From NCBI GenBank assembly GCA_036924835.1, contig JBAGRR010000001.1, positions 248,001-312,000 of the forward strand: DNA of 64,000 bases. The letters are read 5' to 3'. The notes beneath the pieces were generated by a model, which saw only the letters and a list, made by a program, of their open reading frames with translations, ran no database searches and had not been told where the DNA came from. Positions 63,915 through 64,000 of this stretch are shown one piece after another. This DNA is from Nitrobacteraceae bacterium AZCC 1564. GTDB lineage: Bacteria; Pseudomonadota; Alphaproteobacteria; Rhizobiales; Xanthobacteraceae. Positions within the stretch are counted from its first letter, which is position 1; every line of letters starts with the position of its first letter. The translations under genes and the position numbers were made by a program.

Positions 63915-63990
63915 CTAGTGTCCCGAATCCAAAGTTCGCCTCATCGTGCAGCACGCTCCGTAGCGAACTTTGGATTCGAGAGGACACTAG
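63915..63990. repeat. palindrome A of a composite repeat, copy 7 (cut by window end)
   Basis: CTAGTGTCC to GGACACTAG with inner arms CGAATCCAAAGTTCGC/complement and a loop holding CGTGCAGCACG. The following CAAGCTTATG matches the A-to-B linker of copy 1 (CAAGCTATTGAT), so palindrome B should begin just beyond base 64000. It lies 114 bp after the nasA stop. Confidence 0.88.
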
Positions 63991-64000
63991 CAAGCTTATG

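Overview
The window reads as chromosome of an alphaproteobacterium of the Bradyrhizobium/Rhodopseudomonas/Afipia/Nitrobacter group. The evidence is an ndvB-ndvD-ndvC glucan locus, a phosphatidylcholine synthase, two IalB-family proteins, an Omp25/Omp31-type porin, a NasS/NasT nitrate cluster, a high GC content and a dispersed palindromic repeat present in many gaps. The species cannot be fixed from the window alone.

Layout. (1) 1-6141: the end of a Na/Pi cotransporter gene and a GlpR-like DeoR repressor, divergent from a ugpC-B-A-E glycerol-phosphate importer followed by an endonuclease/exonuclease/phosphatase-fold hydrolase; a 16-bp perfect palindrome resembling a GlpR operator lies between them. 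(2) 6339-10190: a large autotransporter and an IalB-family protein. (3) 10389-12696: four tightly coupled genes, probably phage-structural in origin, followed directly by a 33-nt exact copy of an ndvB segment. (4) 12999-17424: a porin, a probable structured small RNA with its own promoter, very strong ribosome site, 14-codon ORF and terminator, a tRNA-Lys, and small secreted or membrane proteins. (5) 17621-25217: the ndv locus and a SPOR-like envelope protein. (6) 25550-35981: glmU, glmS, a DUF502 protein, recG, sdhE and mfd. (7) 36043-49017: a degenerate GGDEF protein, a degenerate acyl-CoA synthetase coupled to an oligopeptide-binding protein, IalB, hspQ, an AEC transporter, a Ubi-type hydroxylase, pcs, terC, a quinone oxidoreductase and rimO. 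(8) 49035-50895: a small two-gene island between imperfect direct repeats. (9) 50942-63801: a complete assimilatory nitrate cluster, nasT-nasS-[antitermination leader]-nrtA-nrtB-nrtD-flavoprotein-nirA-FeS/FAD reductase-small membrane protein-nasA.

How it works together. In the nitrate cluster, NasS (nitrate sensor) should hold NasT (ANTAR antiterminator). Released NasT should bind two hexaloop hairpins that overlap an intrinsic terminator in the nrtA leader. The importer brings in nitrate, NasA reduces it to nitrite and NirA reduces nitrite to ammonium. Two separate electron-input proteins are encoded: a NirB-like flavoprotein, probably for NasA, and an unusual NADPH reductase whose flavodoxin domain is replaced by a 4Fe-4S domain, probably for NirA.

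The strongest unexplained signals are a family of composite double palindromes (two imperfect palindromes of about 75 bp, each bounded by CTAG and joined by about 13 bp; seven composites and two rearranged remnants) and the small structured RNA at about 14.2-14.4 kb.
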